Shown here in pieces: positions 15,844-25,495 of a stretch of DNA of 37,817 nt. Both the position numbers and the translations under genes were made by a program. Source of the stretch: an uncultured Lachnospiraceae bacterium (lineage in GTDB: Bacteria > Bacillota > Clostridia > Lachnospirales > Lachnospiraceae); assembly GCA_944381505.1 (NCBI GenBank), contig CALWLK010000002.1, forward strand, positions 1 through 37,817, given 5' to 3'. Under the pieces are notes generated by a model. It was not told the origin of the DNA. It made no database searches and saw nothing but the letters and a program-made list of their open reading frames with translations. Numbering within the stretch: position 1 is the first letter of the stretch; each line of letters starts with the position of its first letter.

Positions 15844-16737
15844 TTATCTGTTGTCGGCAAAGCCGTACTCCTCGAAGACCGCCATGGCCTCGTCGGAGCA
15901 GATGAAATCGTAGAACTTTACCGCTGCCTCGTCGTCGCCGAGTCTTGCCACAGGGTAGACCACAGGGGACTCAAGGCTTCCCTCGGGAGCCTCGGAGACT
16001 ACCTTTACCTTGTCTGTTGTGGCTGCGTCGGTGGCGTAGACTATGCCGCAGTCAGCGGAGCTCTCCGCCACCCAATTCAATACCTCGGTGACGTTTGTGC
16101 CGAAGCTTACCTTGTCCTGTATCTCATCCCATATCCCAAGGTTTGTAAGGCTCTCCTCGGAATACTGTCCCACGGGGACGCTCTCAGGATCTCCCAGAGC
16201 TATGGAGGAGGCCTTTGTTATATCCTCAAAGGCTGATATCTCACCATTCTCCGAGTCCGAGGGAAGTATGAGCACGATCTTGTTCTCCAAGAGATTCACT
16301 ATGGAGTCGGAAATGATAAATCCCTCGTCGTTTAAGGCATTCATCTGCTTCTCGGCCGCAGAAAAAAATATGTCCGCCTCAAGCCCCGACTCTATCTGTG
16401 TCTGAAGCTTTCCCGATGAATCATAGGTCCCCTCTATCTTTATTCCGGGGTTTTCCTCCTCAAACATGGGGATGAGCTCCTCTGTAAACGCATACTCCAG
16501 AGACGCCGCCGCCGCAAGAGTGACTGTAGTTTCCTCCTCCACGGGCGCCTCAGTATCAGCCTCCTCTGTGTCTGTCTCAGCTTCTGTGGCCTCTGCCGCC
16601 GTTTCCCTTGCTGTCGTCTCCTCGGCTGTCGTCTCGGCCGCGCTTTCAGGCGCCACGGTCTCCTCCTTCTGCGATGAGCATCCCATGAGCATAAGCCCCG
16701 CTGCCGCTGCGATAATTGCCGTCCTGAATTTTTTCAT
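15844..16737 (-). CDS. modA: Molybdate-binding lipoprotein ModA
   Basis: Substrate-binding lipoprotein of the molybdate importer. Signal peptide with lipobox LMGC (Cys20), then a Glu/Thr/Ala-rich linker to about residue 70. The mature fold begins VTLAAAASLEYAFTEELIPM, with ASLE in place of the common ASLT/ASSL anion-binding loop, followed by YDSSGKLQTQIESGLEADIF (Ser contacts oxyanion) and FSAAEKQMNAL. Later: ILNWVAESSADCGIVYATDA fits the ModA hinge region. Tungstate binding is equally possible. Start ATG has AAAGGAAGG upstream. It follows the MOSC-MogA gene after 67 bases, the largest gap in the operon, so an internal promoter is possible but none is obvious. Confidence 0.94.
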   Translation of the reverse strand: MKKFRTAIIAAAAGLMLMGCSSQKEETVAPESAAETTAEETTARETAAEATEAETDTEEADTEAPVEEETTVTLAAAASLEYAFTEELIPMFEEENPGIKIEGTYDSSGKLQTQIESGLEADIFFSAAEKQMNALNDEGFIISDSIVNLLENKIVLILPSDSENGEISAFEDITKASSIALGDPESVPVGQYSEESLTNLGIWDEIQDKVSFGTNVTEVLNWVAESSADCGIVYATDAATTDKVKVVSEAPEGSLESPVVYPVARLGDDEAAVKFYDFICSDEAMAVFEEYGFADNR

Positions 16738-16804
16738 GATAATTACCTTCCTTTGAAAAATTTATGGCAAATACCTTTCTTATCGCATCTGCACTCTTAT
16801 TTTA

Positions 16805-17761
16805 TTATTTTCTGCCGCACTCGCCGTCCTCGCCTCTCATGAGCCTCAGCCCATGCTCAAGGCTGTCCATGATTATATCAAGGCTCTCCCTGACGGCCTT
16901 GGGGCTTCCCGGGAGATTTACTATCAGGGTCTTGTTTCTTATGGCCGATACGCCCCTTGAGAGCATGGCCCTCTTTGTGTATTTCATGGACTCGGCCCGA
17001 ACAGCCTCCGCTATCCCGGGCACCTGTCTGTCGCAGATCTCCAGAGTTGCCTCCGGGGTATTGTCTCTTATGGACATGCCTGTGCCCCCGCTTGTGATTA
17101 TGAGATCAGGCTGTCTCTGATCGCAGAGCCTTATGAGCTCCTTTTTTATCCCTGCCTTGTCGTCAGAGATGAGCTTCCTCTCTATCACCTCGTAGCCCTT
17201 TGACTTCAGTATCTCCTCCGCCTCGAGTCCGCTTAAGTCCTCCCTCTCTCCTGCCGCTCCCTTGTCGCTCATCACGACCACGGCGGCTCTAAGGGGAGAG
17301 CCTGCAGGAGGGAGCTCCGCTCTCATGAGGTCGCCCTTTTTTATGGTGCCCTCCTTTATGACCTCCGCAAATACTCCCTGCTTCGGCATTATGCACTCAC
17401 CCATCCTCTGATAGATGGCGCAGTGGCTGTGGCACTCCTTTCCTATCTGGGTCATCTTTAAGACCACATCGGAGCAGTAAAGCTTCGTCCCCACAGGGAG
17501 GCTCCTGAAATCTATGCCCTCAACCACCAAATTTTCACCGAAGGCTCCATCCTTCACGTCGGCGCCCCTCTTGTTGAAATCAAGGACCTTGTCGTAGGAG
17601 AGAAGGCTCACCTGCCTGTGCCAATTGCCGGCGTGGGCGTCCCCCTCTATACCGTAATTGACCTTGAAGACCGCGCTGTCTATGGGGTGCTTCTCCACTC
17701 CTCTCCTCTCACTTATACATATGGCATGTACTATGCCCTCTATAGGCTTATTCTCACTCAT
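16805..17761 (-). CDS. MOSC domain-MogA/MoaB fusion
   Basis: Two-domain molybdenum cofactor protein. Residues 1 to about 150 form a MOSC domain (GIVHAICISERRGVEKHPID, then YGIEGDAHAGNWHRQVSLLS and a Cys in TQIGKECHSHC), a sulfur-carrier fold. Residues about 160-318 are a MogA/MoaB molybdopterin adenylyltransferase: AAVVVMSDKGAAGEREDLSG, then PDLIITSGGTGMSIRDNTPE (MPT-binding GGTG and Asp) and LIVNLPGSPKAVRESL. The domain pair occurs in other Clostridia. It should adenylylate molybdopterin before MoeA inserts Mo, while MOSC may deal with sulfuration. Start ATG follows GGAG. It lies 12 bases after moaA. Confidence 0.92.
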   Translation of the reverse strand: MSENKPIEGIVHAICISERRGVEKHPIDSAVFKVNYGIEGDAHAGNWHRQVSLLSYDKVLDFNKRGADVKDGAFGENLVVEGIDFRSLPVGTKLYCSDVVLKMTQIGKECHSHCAIYQRMGECIMPKQGVFAEVIKEGTIKKGDLMRAELPPAGSPLRAAVVVMSDKGAAGEREDLSGLEAEEILKSKGYEVIERKLISDDKAGIKKELIRLCDQRQPDLIITSGGTGMSIRDNTPEATLEICDRQVPGIAEAVRAESMKYTKRAMLSRGVSAIRNKTLIVNLPGSPKAVRESLDIIMDSLEHGLRLMRGEDGECGRK

Positions 17762-17773
17762 TTCTGTCTCCTG

Positions 17774-18784
17774 TCATCCGCCTATGCGGAACATCTCCTT
17801 TTTCTCACTTATCTTGTTTTTGTCCTCGAAGCAGTGCTCCTTGGGCTTTTTCTCGAGAGCCTTCCTGAACTCCTCCCGCAGAAGGAGCTCTTTTTCTGAT
17901 TCCGACAGGCCCTCTCTCCTCAATATGCTCTTTATGTCTGTGCCATCCTCAAAACAGAGACAGTATTTGAGCACTCCGGTGCTTGTGAGCCTCATGCGGT
18001 TGCAGCTTTCGCAGAATTTTTTGCTGACAGCCGATATGAAGCCTATGCTTCCCTTAAATCCCTCGGCCCTATAGTAGACTGCAGGGCCGTTTCCGTGACG
18101 GCTTTCGTCAGGAGAAAGTGTGGGATACTCTGCCTTCAATCTCTCCAGTATCTCCTCATTGTCCGCCGTATCAAAGTCTGTCCCGAAGCCTATGGGCATC
18201 ATCTCTATGAACCTGACGTCCATATCCCTGTCCTTTGCAAGCTCCGCCAAGGCTTTTATCTCGTCCGTGTTTATCCCCTTCATGACCGCGGTATTTATCT
18301 TTGTCCTTATGCCTGAGGCGACCGCCTCATCAATGGCTGAAAGGACCTCACCCAAGCGGTCGAAGCCCGCGATCCTCTCATATTTTTCTCTGTCAAGGGT
18401 GTCAAGACTTATATTTATTCCGTCTACCCCGGCTTTTTTAAGCTCAGGAAGCTTCTCTCGAAGCAGGACTCCGTTTGTGGTTATGCTTACCTCCTCTATA
18501 CCCTCTATGGCCTTGAGCCTTCCTATGAGCTCCGGGCAGCCTATTCGCACAAGGGGTTCGCCGCCGGTTATCTTCAGCCGCCTTATCCCCTCCTTTGAGA
18601 AGGCTCTCACCACGCTCTCTATCTCCTCAAAGCTCAATATATCCGAATGCTCGCAGAGCTTTATGCCCTTTGGCATACAGTAGCAGCAGCGCAGATTGCA
18701 TCTGTCCGTGACGGATATCCTCAAATAATCTATCCTTCTGCCCTGACTGTCCCTGTTATTTTCTGTCTTCTCTGTTATATTCAC
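17774..18784 (-). CDS. moaA: GTP 3',8-cyclase MoaA
   Basis: Radical SAM enzyme for the first step of molybdopterin synthesis, turning GTP into 3',8-cyclo-GTP. The SAM cluster motif is CNLRCCYCM (Cys29, Cys33, Cys36); the C-terminal substrate cluster cysteines are in KKFCESCNRMRLTSTGVLKY and the following CLC. KITGGEPLVR is the SAM-binding GGEP motif. The C-terminus carries an extra charged stretch (KEHCFEDKNKISEKKEMFRI) and ends in GG, as MoaA needs. The start is a GTG at 18784, 29 bases inside moaC, so the two are translationally coupled. Confidence 0.97.
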   Translation of the reverse strand: MNITEKTENNRDSQGRRIDYLRISVTDRCNLRCCYCMPKGIKLCEHSDILSFEEIESVVRAFSKEGIRRLKITGGEPLVRIGCPELIGRLKAIEGIEEVSITTNGVLLREKLPELKKAGVDGINISLDTLDREKYERIAGFDRLGEVLSAIDEAVASGIRTKINTAVMKGINTDEIKALAELAKDRDMDVRFIEMMPIGFGTDFDTADNEEILERLKAEYPTLSPDESRHGNGPAVYYRAEGFKGSIGFISAVSKKFCESCNRMRLTSTGVLKYCLCFEDGTDIKSILRREGLSESEKELLLREEFRKALEKKPKEHCFEDKNKISEKKEMFRIGG

Positions 18785-19262
18785 CTGATTTGCCGCCTTT
18801 TTTCTGTACCAAATGTATTTCCGTTATCTCCATGGCTCTGTCCACAGCCTTGCACATGTCGTATACGGTAAGGAGAGCCGTGCCGACCCCTGTGAGGGCC
18901 TCCATCTCCACTCCCGTCTTTCCCTCGCACTTCGTCCTGCAGACAGCCTTTATGTATTCGCAGCCCTGAGACGGCCTCTCGGGCCTTGCCCCCGGCTCAA
19001 AGTCCAAAGTCACCTTTGAAAGATTCAAGATGTGGCACAGAGGGATAAGCTCAGACGTGCGCTTGGCCGCCATGATGCCCGCTATCCTCGCCACTGAGAG
19101 CACGTCCCCCTTTTTCATATCTCCGGAGACGACCTTCCCGTAGCACTCGGGGCTCATGCCTATAAAGCCCTCGGCCACAGCCTCCCTCTCCGTTATATCC
19201 TTCATGCTTACGTCCACCATCACGGCATTTCCGTTTTTGTCTATGTGTGAAAAATCAGCCAT
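18756..19262 (-). CDS. moaC: Cyclic pyranopterin monophosphate synthase MoaC
   Basis: Cytoplasmic enzyme that turns cyclo-GTP into cPMP. Family marks: FSHIDKNGNAVMVDVS at the start, IAGIMAAKRTSELIPLCHIL (conserved Lys and His) near the middle, KTGVEMEALTGVGTALLTVY and DMCKAVDRAMEITEIHLVQK with the catalytic Asp-Lys region. Length of 168 residues is slightly long because the tail reads into moaA. Start ATG follows GGGAGAGA; 21 bases separate it from the moeA-like gene. MoaD and MoaE for the next step are not in the window. Confidence 0.97.
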   Translation of the reverse strand: MADFSHIDKNGNAVMVDVSMKDITEREAVAEGFIGMSPECYGKVVSGDMKKGDVLSVARIAGIMAAKRTSELIPLCHILNLSKVTLDFEPGARPERPSQGCEYIKAVCRTKCEGKTGVEMEALTGVGTALLTVYDMCKAVDRAMEITEIHLVQKKGGKSGEYNREDRK

Positions 19263-19283
19263 TTGTAAATCTCTCCCGCAAAT

Positions 19284-20369
19284 TTAAAATCCGTGCTTTC
19301 CGAAGCCGCAGTTCGGATAGGTGCAGACAGGACAGTTGAGGCACAGGCCTCCCTCGCCCAGAGAGCACAGCTCCTCGGCTGTCACCTCGTCATCAGCTAT
19401 AAGCCTTGGAAGCACCAAGTCGAATATCGTCCTCTTCGCGTACATTACGCAGCCGGGAAGGCCCACCACTGCCTGCCCCTTGTCCGTGTAGGCAAGCATG
19501 AACATAGCTCCGGGAAGCACAGGCGCTCCGTAGCTCACCACTCTCGCCCCGGTATTTTTTATGGCAAGGGGAGTCTTGTCGTCGGGATCCACGCTCATCC
19601 CCCCTGTGCAAAGCACTATATCCGTCCCCTTTTCCAAAAACTCTTTTATTTTCGTCGTGACGGCCTCGTTGTCATCGTCGTAGGCGGTATGTCCTATAAG
19701 CTCCGCGTTGAAGCTGTCCATCTTCTCTATTATTACAGGGGTAAAGGTATCCTTTATCCTTCCCTTAAATACCTCGCTGCCGGTATTTATGACGGCGTAT
19801 TTCTTCTTCTTGAAGGGGAGCAGCCTTATGAGGGGCTCCCGGGTGACCTCGGAGAGCTTCTTCTCCATAGCTCTCATCTTTTTCTCCTCGATGACAAGGG
19901 GGATTATCCTCGTGCCGCAGAGCTTGTCTCCCTTTTTAACGGCGGTGTTTCCATGCCTTGTGGCTATCATCATCTGCCCGAAGGAATTGACCGTATAGAG
20001 ACCCCTGCCGTTTACCTTAAGGAGTCCGTCCGTCTCCGCGGTAAGCTCTATCTTTCCCTCCGAGGGGAGCGATGCGGACATATAGTTAAAGACCTTCCTC
20101 TCTCCCTTATCCCCGTAGGCCTCCTCACGAGAGCCACCTTGACAGACCTGCCTCAATATCTCGGCTCCCTCGTCCTCATGGAGTATGCCCTCCTCCTTCT
20201 CCCAGACATAGAGATGCTCCTTTCCCACAGAAAGAAGCACGGGTATATCCTCCTCTTTTACGACATGGCCCTTCCTGAATACAGGCCCTTTCTCAACGCC
20301 CTTTATAATTCTGGTTATGTCGTGGCAGAGCACACTGCCCACCGCATCCTTTGTCTCAATAAGCTTCAT
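19284..20369 (-). CDS. MoeA-like molybdopterin-binding protein with Cys-rich tail
   Basis: Related to MoeA, which inserts molybdate into adenylylated molybdopterin. The N-terminal part resembles MoeA domain I/III but is short; the C-terminal half has the MoeA/MogA fold: KYAVINTGSEVFKGRIKDTF, DIVLCTGGMSVDPDDKTP and VVGLPGCVMYAKRTIFDLV. At 361 residues it is shorter than true MoeA (about 400) and lacks the usual C-terminal domain IV; instead it ends with a cysteine cluster (CLNCPVCTYPNCGFGK), a possible metal site. Such proteins occur with XdhC/YqeC sets in Clostridia. Start ATG has AAAGGTG upstream. It is the first gene of the operon, so the operon promoter lies just upstream. Confidence 0.85.
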   Translation of the reverse strand: MKLIETKDAVGSVLCHDITRIIKGVEKGPVFRKGHVVKEEDIPVLLSVGKEHLYVWEKEEGILHEDEGAEILRQVCQGGSREEAYGDKGERKVFNYMSASLPSEGKIELTAETDGLLKVNGRGLYTVNSFGQMMIATRHGNTAVKKGDKLCGTRIIPLVIEEKKMRAMEKKLSEVTREPLIRLLPFKKKKYAVINTGSEVFKGRIKDTFTPVIIEKMDSFNAELIGHTAYDDDNEAVTTKIKEFLEKGTDIVLCTGGMSVDPDDKTPLAIKNTGARVVSYGAPVLPGAMFMLAYTDKGQAVVGLPGCVMYAKRTIFDLVLPRLIADDEVTAEELCSLGEGGLCLNCPVCTYPNCGFGKHGF

Positions 20370-20384
20370 ATTTTCACCTTTATT

Positions 20385-20414
20385 TTACATGTAATTTTTT
20401 GTTAATTATTTAAC
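20385..20414 (-). promoter_or_regulatory. Two palindromes in the moeA-like leader
   Basis: TTACATGTAA (20385-20394) and GTTAATTATTTAAC (20401-20414, perfect five-base arms) lie between the putative promoter and the start codon. Positions downstream of a start site suit a repressor. They do not match the E. coli ModE site that I know, so the binder is unknown; AT-rich chance is possible. Confidence 0.35.
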
Positions 20415-20444
20415 TCGTTGTATTCTTAAAAACATATCGCATAC

Positions 20445-20453
20445 AGTATAGCA
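20445..20453 (-). promoter_or_regulatory. Putative extended -10 promoter of the molybdenum operon
   Basis: On the minus strand TGC-TATACT, an extended -10 box (TGnTATAAT-like), 76 bases before the moeA-like start. The -35 region would be TTTATT, poor, and lies in the T tract of the upstream terminator. No Moco riboswitch is recognised in the 90-base leader. Confidence 0.45.
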
Positions 20454-20461
20454 CTGATAAT

Positions 20462-20518
20462 AAAAAAAATAAAGCCCCTGCAAGGCATTCCGAGAGGAAG
20501 CTTTTATGCAGAGGCTTT
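20462..20518 (-). terminator. Terminator of the amino acid permease gene
   Basis: AAAGCCTCTGCA and TGCAGGGGCTTT on the minus strand (20507-20518 and 20471-20482) pair with a single mismatch, followed by a run of eight T in nine bases. It cleanly separates the permease from the molybdenum operon. Confidence 0.9.
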
Positions 20519-20575
20519 AAGTACATATATTTTCTTTTGATGTAAAACGGGTATAACCACGCTATAGCAACGATT

Positions 20576-22009
20576 TTACGCCTTTTTAGCCTCGTTTTTC
20601 TTTATCTGAGGCAGTATGAGTCCCAGTGCAGTGAGCACGAAGGGAGTTATAACGTTGAGGGCTGTGGATGCGGGATCTCCCGGCACATACATTCCGAATA
20701 TGCAGCAGAAGGCTGTGACGAAGAAGCACCATGCGCCTGCTGTGATAGCCAACCCTCTGTTTTTTGTAAACTTATATTCCGACTCGAACCTTCCCACCGT
20801 CTTTCTGAGAGCCATGTATGCCACGAATACCCAGAGGTAACGCAGGGGCATGGTAACAGAGTTCAGCTTGTTGAGCTGGGTGAGGACTGCGGCGGCTCCG
20901 GGAACGAAGGACTGTATCAGGATGATGCTTCCCGAGAGGATTATGACCATCTTTATTCCGTTTATGTAAGCTCCGTACTTGTTCTTCTTGAGGAGCCCCG
21001 TAGGAATGAACTCTCTGGCGTCCTCGTTGTCAAGGAGCATCCTCAGAGGCGCGTCTATGCTCAACACCAGGGTGGAGAACTGTCCTATGGCGTTGCAGAG
21101 AGCATAGATTATAAGGAAGAGATTCCCCACTCCGTAATAAGCTCCCAGCTTCTCAAAAGCCCAGTATGAACCGTTTGACACATAGGAGTTGAAGCTCTCC
21201 GTGCTCTCGTTTATGACGGCGGGATCGAACATCATTCCCATAGCCACTGTTCCGAGGATAGCGCAGACTATGACCATTATCGCAAGGGCTATTATTCCTT
21301 TGGGGAAGCCCTTTGAGGGATTGTCCATCTTGTTTACATAGGGTGATATCTTCTCACAGCCTCCCACGGCAAATACAAGTATCGACAGTGAGGTAATATA
21401 GCCGAAGTTAAACTGAGGTATGAGGTTCTTTACCGAAAAGTCCGGCGTGAGATATCCTCCCTGAGGGTTTATGGCGGGGGCTGCGAACATCATGAGTATG
21501 TACAAGAGAGACATTACAAACATACTGGTCCCCGCAAGGGTTGCCAGCTTTTTCAGGGGATTCAAACCTCTGCTTGCTACCCAGCAGAAAAACAGGAACA
21601 CAAAGAGCGTTGCGAGCTGAACTCCTATTGTGGGGAAGGTGTCATAAGTAGTCCCGTCTTGGAATATCATCCAGCTCAGGGCCTTGAGTCCTCCGCTTCC
21701 CTTGCTTGCTATATATGTCACGTGGCAGGCCCAGTAGGTCCACCCCGCATAGTATGCGCACTTGGGTCCTATGGTTTTCATGATCCAGGAGCTCACTCCG
21801 CCTCCCGAGGTCTTAAAAGCAGACCCAAGCTCACCTACCATCAGAGCATAGGGTACGAAATACAGCAAAAACATCAGAATCCAGCTGAATATGACCTGAA
21901 TTCCGTTAAAATAGATGAAACCGTTGGCCACGTTTCCGAAGCCCCACACGGTTGAAAAGGCCATGAAGCCTAAAGTATACCATTTGATCTTCTTTGAATT
22001 GTCGTTCAT
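20576..22009 (-). CDS. APC superfamily amino acid permease
   Basis: Twelve-helix amino acid transporter or antiporter, closest in look to the YjeM/glutamate-GABA antiporter group. The first helix reads YTLGFMAFSTVWGFGNVANG, with the glycine-containing break of the APC fold; GELGSAFKTSGGGVSSWIMK is the helix 2-3 loop; helix 6 contains LVFAVGGCEKISPYV. The C-terminus is a short lysine-rich tail. Substrate cannot be assigned. Start ATG follows GAAGG. Single gene with its own promoter and terminator. Confidence 0.9.
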   Translation of the reverse strand: MNDNSKKIKWYTLGFMAFSTVWGFGNVANGFIYFNGIQVIFSWILMFLLYFVPYALMVGELGSAFKTSGGGVSSWIMKTIGPKCAYYAGWTYWACHVTYIASKGSGGLKALSWMIFQDGTTYDTFPTIGVQLATLFVFLFFCWVASRGLNPLKKLATLAGTSMFVMSLLYILMMFAAPAINPQGGYLTPDFSVKNLIPQFNFGYITSLSILVFAVGGCEKISPYVNKMDNPSKGFPKGIIALAIMVIVCAILGTVAMGMMFDPAVINESTESFNSYVSNGSYWAFEKLGAYYGVGNLFLIIYALCNAIGQFSTLVLSIDAPLRMLLDNEDAREFIPTGLLKKNKYGAYINGIKMVIILSGSIILIQSFVPGAAAVLTQLNKLNSVTMPLRYLWVFVAYMALRKTVGRFESEYKFTKNRGLAITAGAWCFFVTAFCCIFGMYVPGDPASTALNVITPFVLTALGLILPQIKKNEAKKA

Positions 22010-22083
22010 TATTTACCTTCTTTCCCTGATATTCATTTGCACTCCCGGAGAATGTTCCGCCTCCTGCGCGCAAACGTAGGGCT

Positions 22084-22092
22084 ATTATAACA
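22084..22092 (-). promoter_or_regulatory. Putative extended -10 promoter of the permease gene
   Basis: TGT-TATAAT on the minus strand, about 75 bases before the permease ATG; a -35 box at the right distance is poor. The rest of the space up to guaB's terminator (22093-22197) is AT-rich and holds nothing I recognise. Confidence 0.5.
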
Positions 22093-22197
22093 TAAAATTA
22101 TATTTTCTATGAAATAAAATTAATCTTTGTTATATTTTTATAAATAACCGGTGTTTTGCATAAAAATTTAAATAATATTTGACATAAAACCGCATAT

Positions 22198-22232
22198 AAA
22201 AAGAGAAGACGCCACATCAAAGACGTCTTCTC
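22198..22232 (-). terminator. guaB terminator
   Basis: GAGAAGACG (22203-22211) and CGTCTTCTC (22224-22232) form a perfect nine-base stem with a 12-base loop; on the minus strand it is followed by TTTTTATATG. It lies 52 bases after the guaB stop. Confidence 0.9.
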
Positions 22233-22284
22233 ACAGGTCGTTTTATTCATATATTTGTCGGCTCGTATGTTTTCCGGCAGTAGG

Positions 22285-23841
<1,557 letters not shown>

Positions 23842-23917
23842 GATGATTTTCCTATTTTTTTTGCCAAAAAAGCTTTTGTCCTGTTCCGGAATACATTTGT
23901 GTTTTTATCAGTATTTA

Positions 23918-25468
23918 TCAGTAAACGTAGACCGTGGTTCCGGCCTCCACCTTCTCATATATGGTCTTTGCGGCATTATAGGGCATATTTATGCAGCCGT
24001 GGGAGCCGGAGGTCCTGTAGATATTTCCTCCGAAGCTTCCCCTCCAGGTGGCGTCATGGAGGCCTATCCCTCCGTTAAAGGGCATCCAGAAGGACACAGG
24101 GCTCTCATAGGAGTAGCTTCCGTCGGGAAGCTTCTCTCCTCTAAGCACTCGGTTTCTCTGCTTGTAATAAATGCTGAATATCCCGGGAGGCGTCGCGTCT
24201 CCTCGGGCCAGGCTTCCGGTAACGCAGGGCGTCTCCACAGTGACATTTCCGTGCTCATAGAGCCTTACCCTCTGGCCCGCAAGCCATACCTCCACATAGA
24301 GCTCCCCGAAGCGGGGATCATAGTCCTTGTGGACCTCTCTTTGGGGCACTGTAAGCTCCGTTATCCGAGGGCCGTCACCCTCATTTTCGCCGGACTCACT
24401 CTCTGAAGGCTTCCCGGCCTCCGAGGGAGTGGAAGCATTTTCTGAATCGCTCATGGGAGGCGCCCCCTGCGTGAGTGTCTCCCTCAAAAGCTCGGCAAGG
24501 GACGTCTCGTCCGCTATTATCTTTGTCTCGCCGCTTACTCCCGGCACATTCACCGCCCGTAGCCGCTCGGTTATGCCTGCAATGTAGCCTTCTATCATCT
24601 CCTCGGAGAGCCTTACCTCCCCTCCGGGGCTCTCTACTATCCACCTTGAAAGCTCCTCCCCGGAAAGCTCCTCCTCAAAGGCGTAGGACTTTGCCCCGGT
24701 TTCCGCCTCCGAGGGAGTCGAAGCCCGGTCATTTATCTCTCCGAATCTTATAAATATGCTCCTGTCCGCAAGACTGTTGAGCCTTTCCGCCTTGTCTCGA
24801 AGGAGCTTTGAATCGGAGTTCAGCCTTTTGGACTTGTAGAGTGAGTCAGGTATCTCTATATCCGTCTCAAGCCCAGATATCTCCTCCTTAAGGAAGGCCC
24901 TGAAGGCTCCCGTCTTTAAGATATTGCCCTTTACCTCGGGGACTATGCTGTAGCCCTTTCCCTTCTCGTAATCCGACACATAGGCCGCCTTGGGAAATAC
25001 AGGGGTATCGCTCTCTGAGAGCCCTTCGGAGACCGCCTCAAAAAGGCTCTCGTCATACACGACTCCCATATCTATGCCTGTAGGCTCTTTAAAGCTCAAG
25101 GCTATATTGAATCTGTTATTTTCAAGATAAGCTGTCAAGGCCTCAGAGCTCTCGGCGCGAAGCCCCAGCTCCTCGCCCCTGAAGTTCTTCTCGGAGTCTC
25201 TTCCTCTCACCGTAAATTCAAGCTCCGAAAGCTCGCAATTGATAAGCTTCATAGCCTCCTCGGGGGTCTTCCCGGATACGTCTGCCACAAGCTCCGAACC
25301 CTTTAGCTCCACCTCGGTCCCCGGGAGGAATCTGTTCCAATATGCCCCGGCAAATATAAATGCCGGGGTAATTCCAATCACAAAAAGAGCGACAGCCCTT
25401 TTTAAATTTCTTAAGCTGTCGTCCTTTATCAAAGTCTCATTCTTATTATTGCTATTGAAAAAAAACAC
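23918..25468 (-). CDS. L,D-transpeptidase (YkuD) with peptidoglycan-binding-like domain
   Basis: Membrane-anchored cell-wall crosslinking enzyme. One N-terminal helix (VALFVIGITPAFIFAGAYW, residues about 26-44) anchors it with the rest outside. Residues about 55-360 form a long region resembling the PG_4 peptidoglycan-binding domain (ELVADVSGKTPEEAMKLIN), carrying two copies of the low-complexity motif ASTPSEA. The YkuD catalytic domain fills the last 125 residues: ELYVEVWLAGQRVRLYEHG at its start, GIGLHDATWRGSFGG and the active-site SGSHGCINMPYNAA with Cys near residue 494. Start is a GTG; its ribosome binding site (GGGGAG) is rather far, 14 bases. The 169 bases between it and guaB hold the guaB promoter. 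Confidence 0.93.
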   Translation of the reverse strand: MFFFNSNNKNETLIKDDSLRNLKRAVALFVIGITPAFIFAGAYWNRFLPGTEVELKGSELVADVSGKTPEEAMKLINCELSELEFTVRGRDSEKNFRGEELGLRAESSEALTAYLENNRFNIALSFKEPTGIDMGVVYDESLFEAVSEGLSESDTPVFPKAAYVSDYEKGKGYSIVPEVKGNILKTGAFRAFLKEEISGLETDIEIPDSLYKSKRLNSDSKLLRDKAERLNSLADRSIFIRFGEINDRASTPSEAETGAKSYAFEEELSGEELSRWIVESPGGEVRLSEEMIEGYIAGITERLRAVNVPGVSGETKIIADETSLAELLRETLTQGAPPMSDSENASTPSEAGKPSESESGENEGDGPRITELTVPQREVHKDYDPRFGELYVEVWLAGQRVRLYEHGNVTVETPCVTGSLARGDATPPGIFSIYYKQRNRVLRGEKLPDGSYSYESPVSFWMPFNGGIGLHDATWRGSFGGNIYRTSGSHGCINMPYNAAKTIYEKVEAGTTVYVY

Positions 25469-25495
25469 TGTTTACCGCAAAGCTCCCCGATTATT

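Noticed and set aside
19293..20405. Plus-strand open frame of 370 codons antisense to the moeA-like gene
   Set aside because: It mirrors a gene with clear motifs, has no ribosome binding site and its product is a Tyr/His/Leu-rich sequence typical of antisense frames in this codon usage.
20370..20460. Moco riboswitch before the molybdenum operon
   Set aside because: The leader is only about 75-90 bases, AT-rich, and shows none of the stems or conserved loops I know for that RNA.
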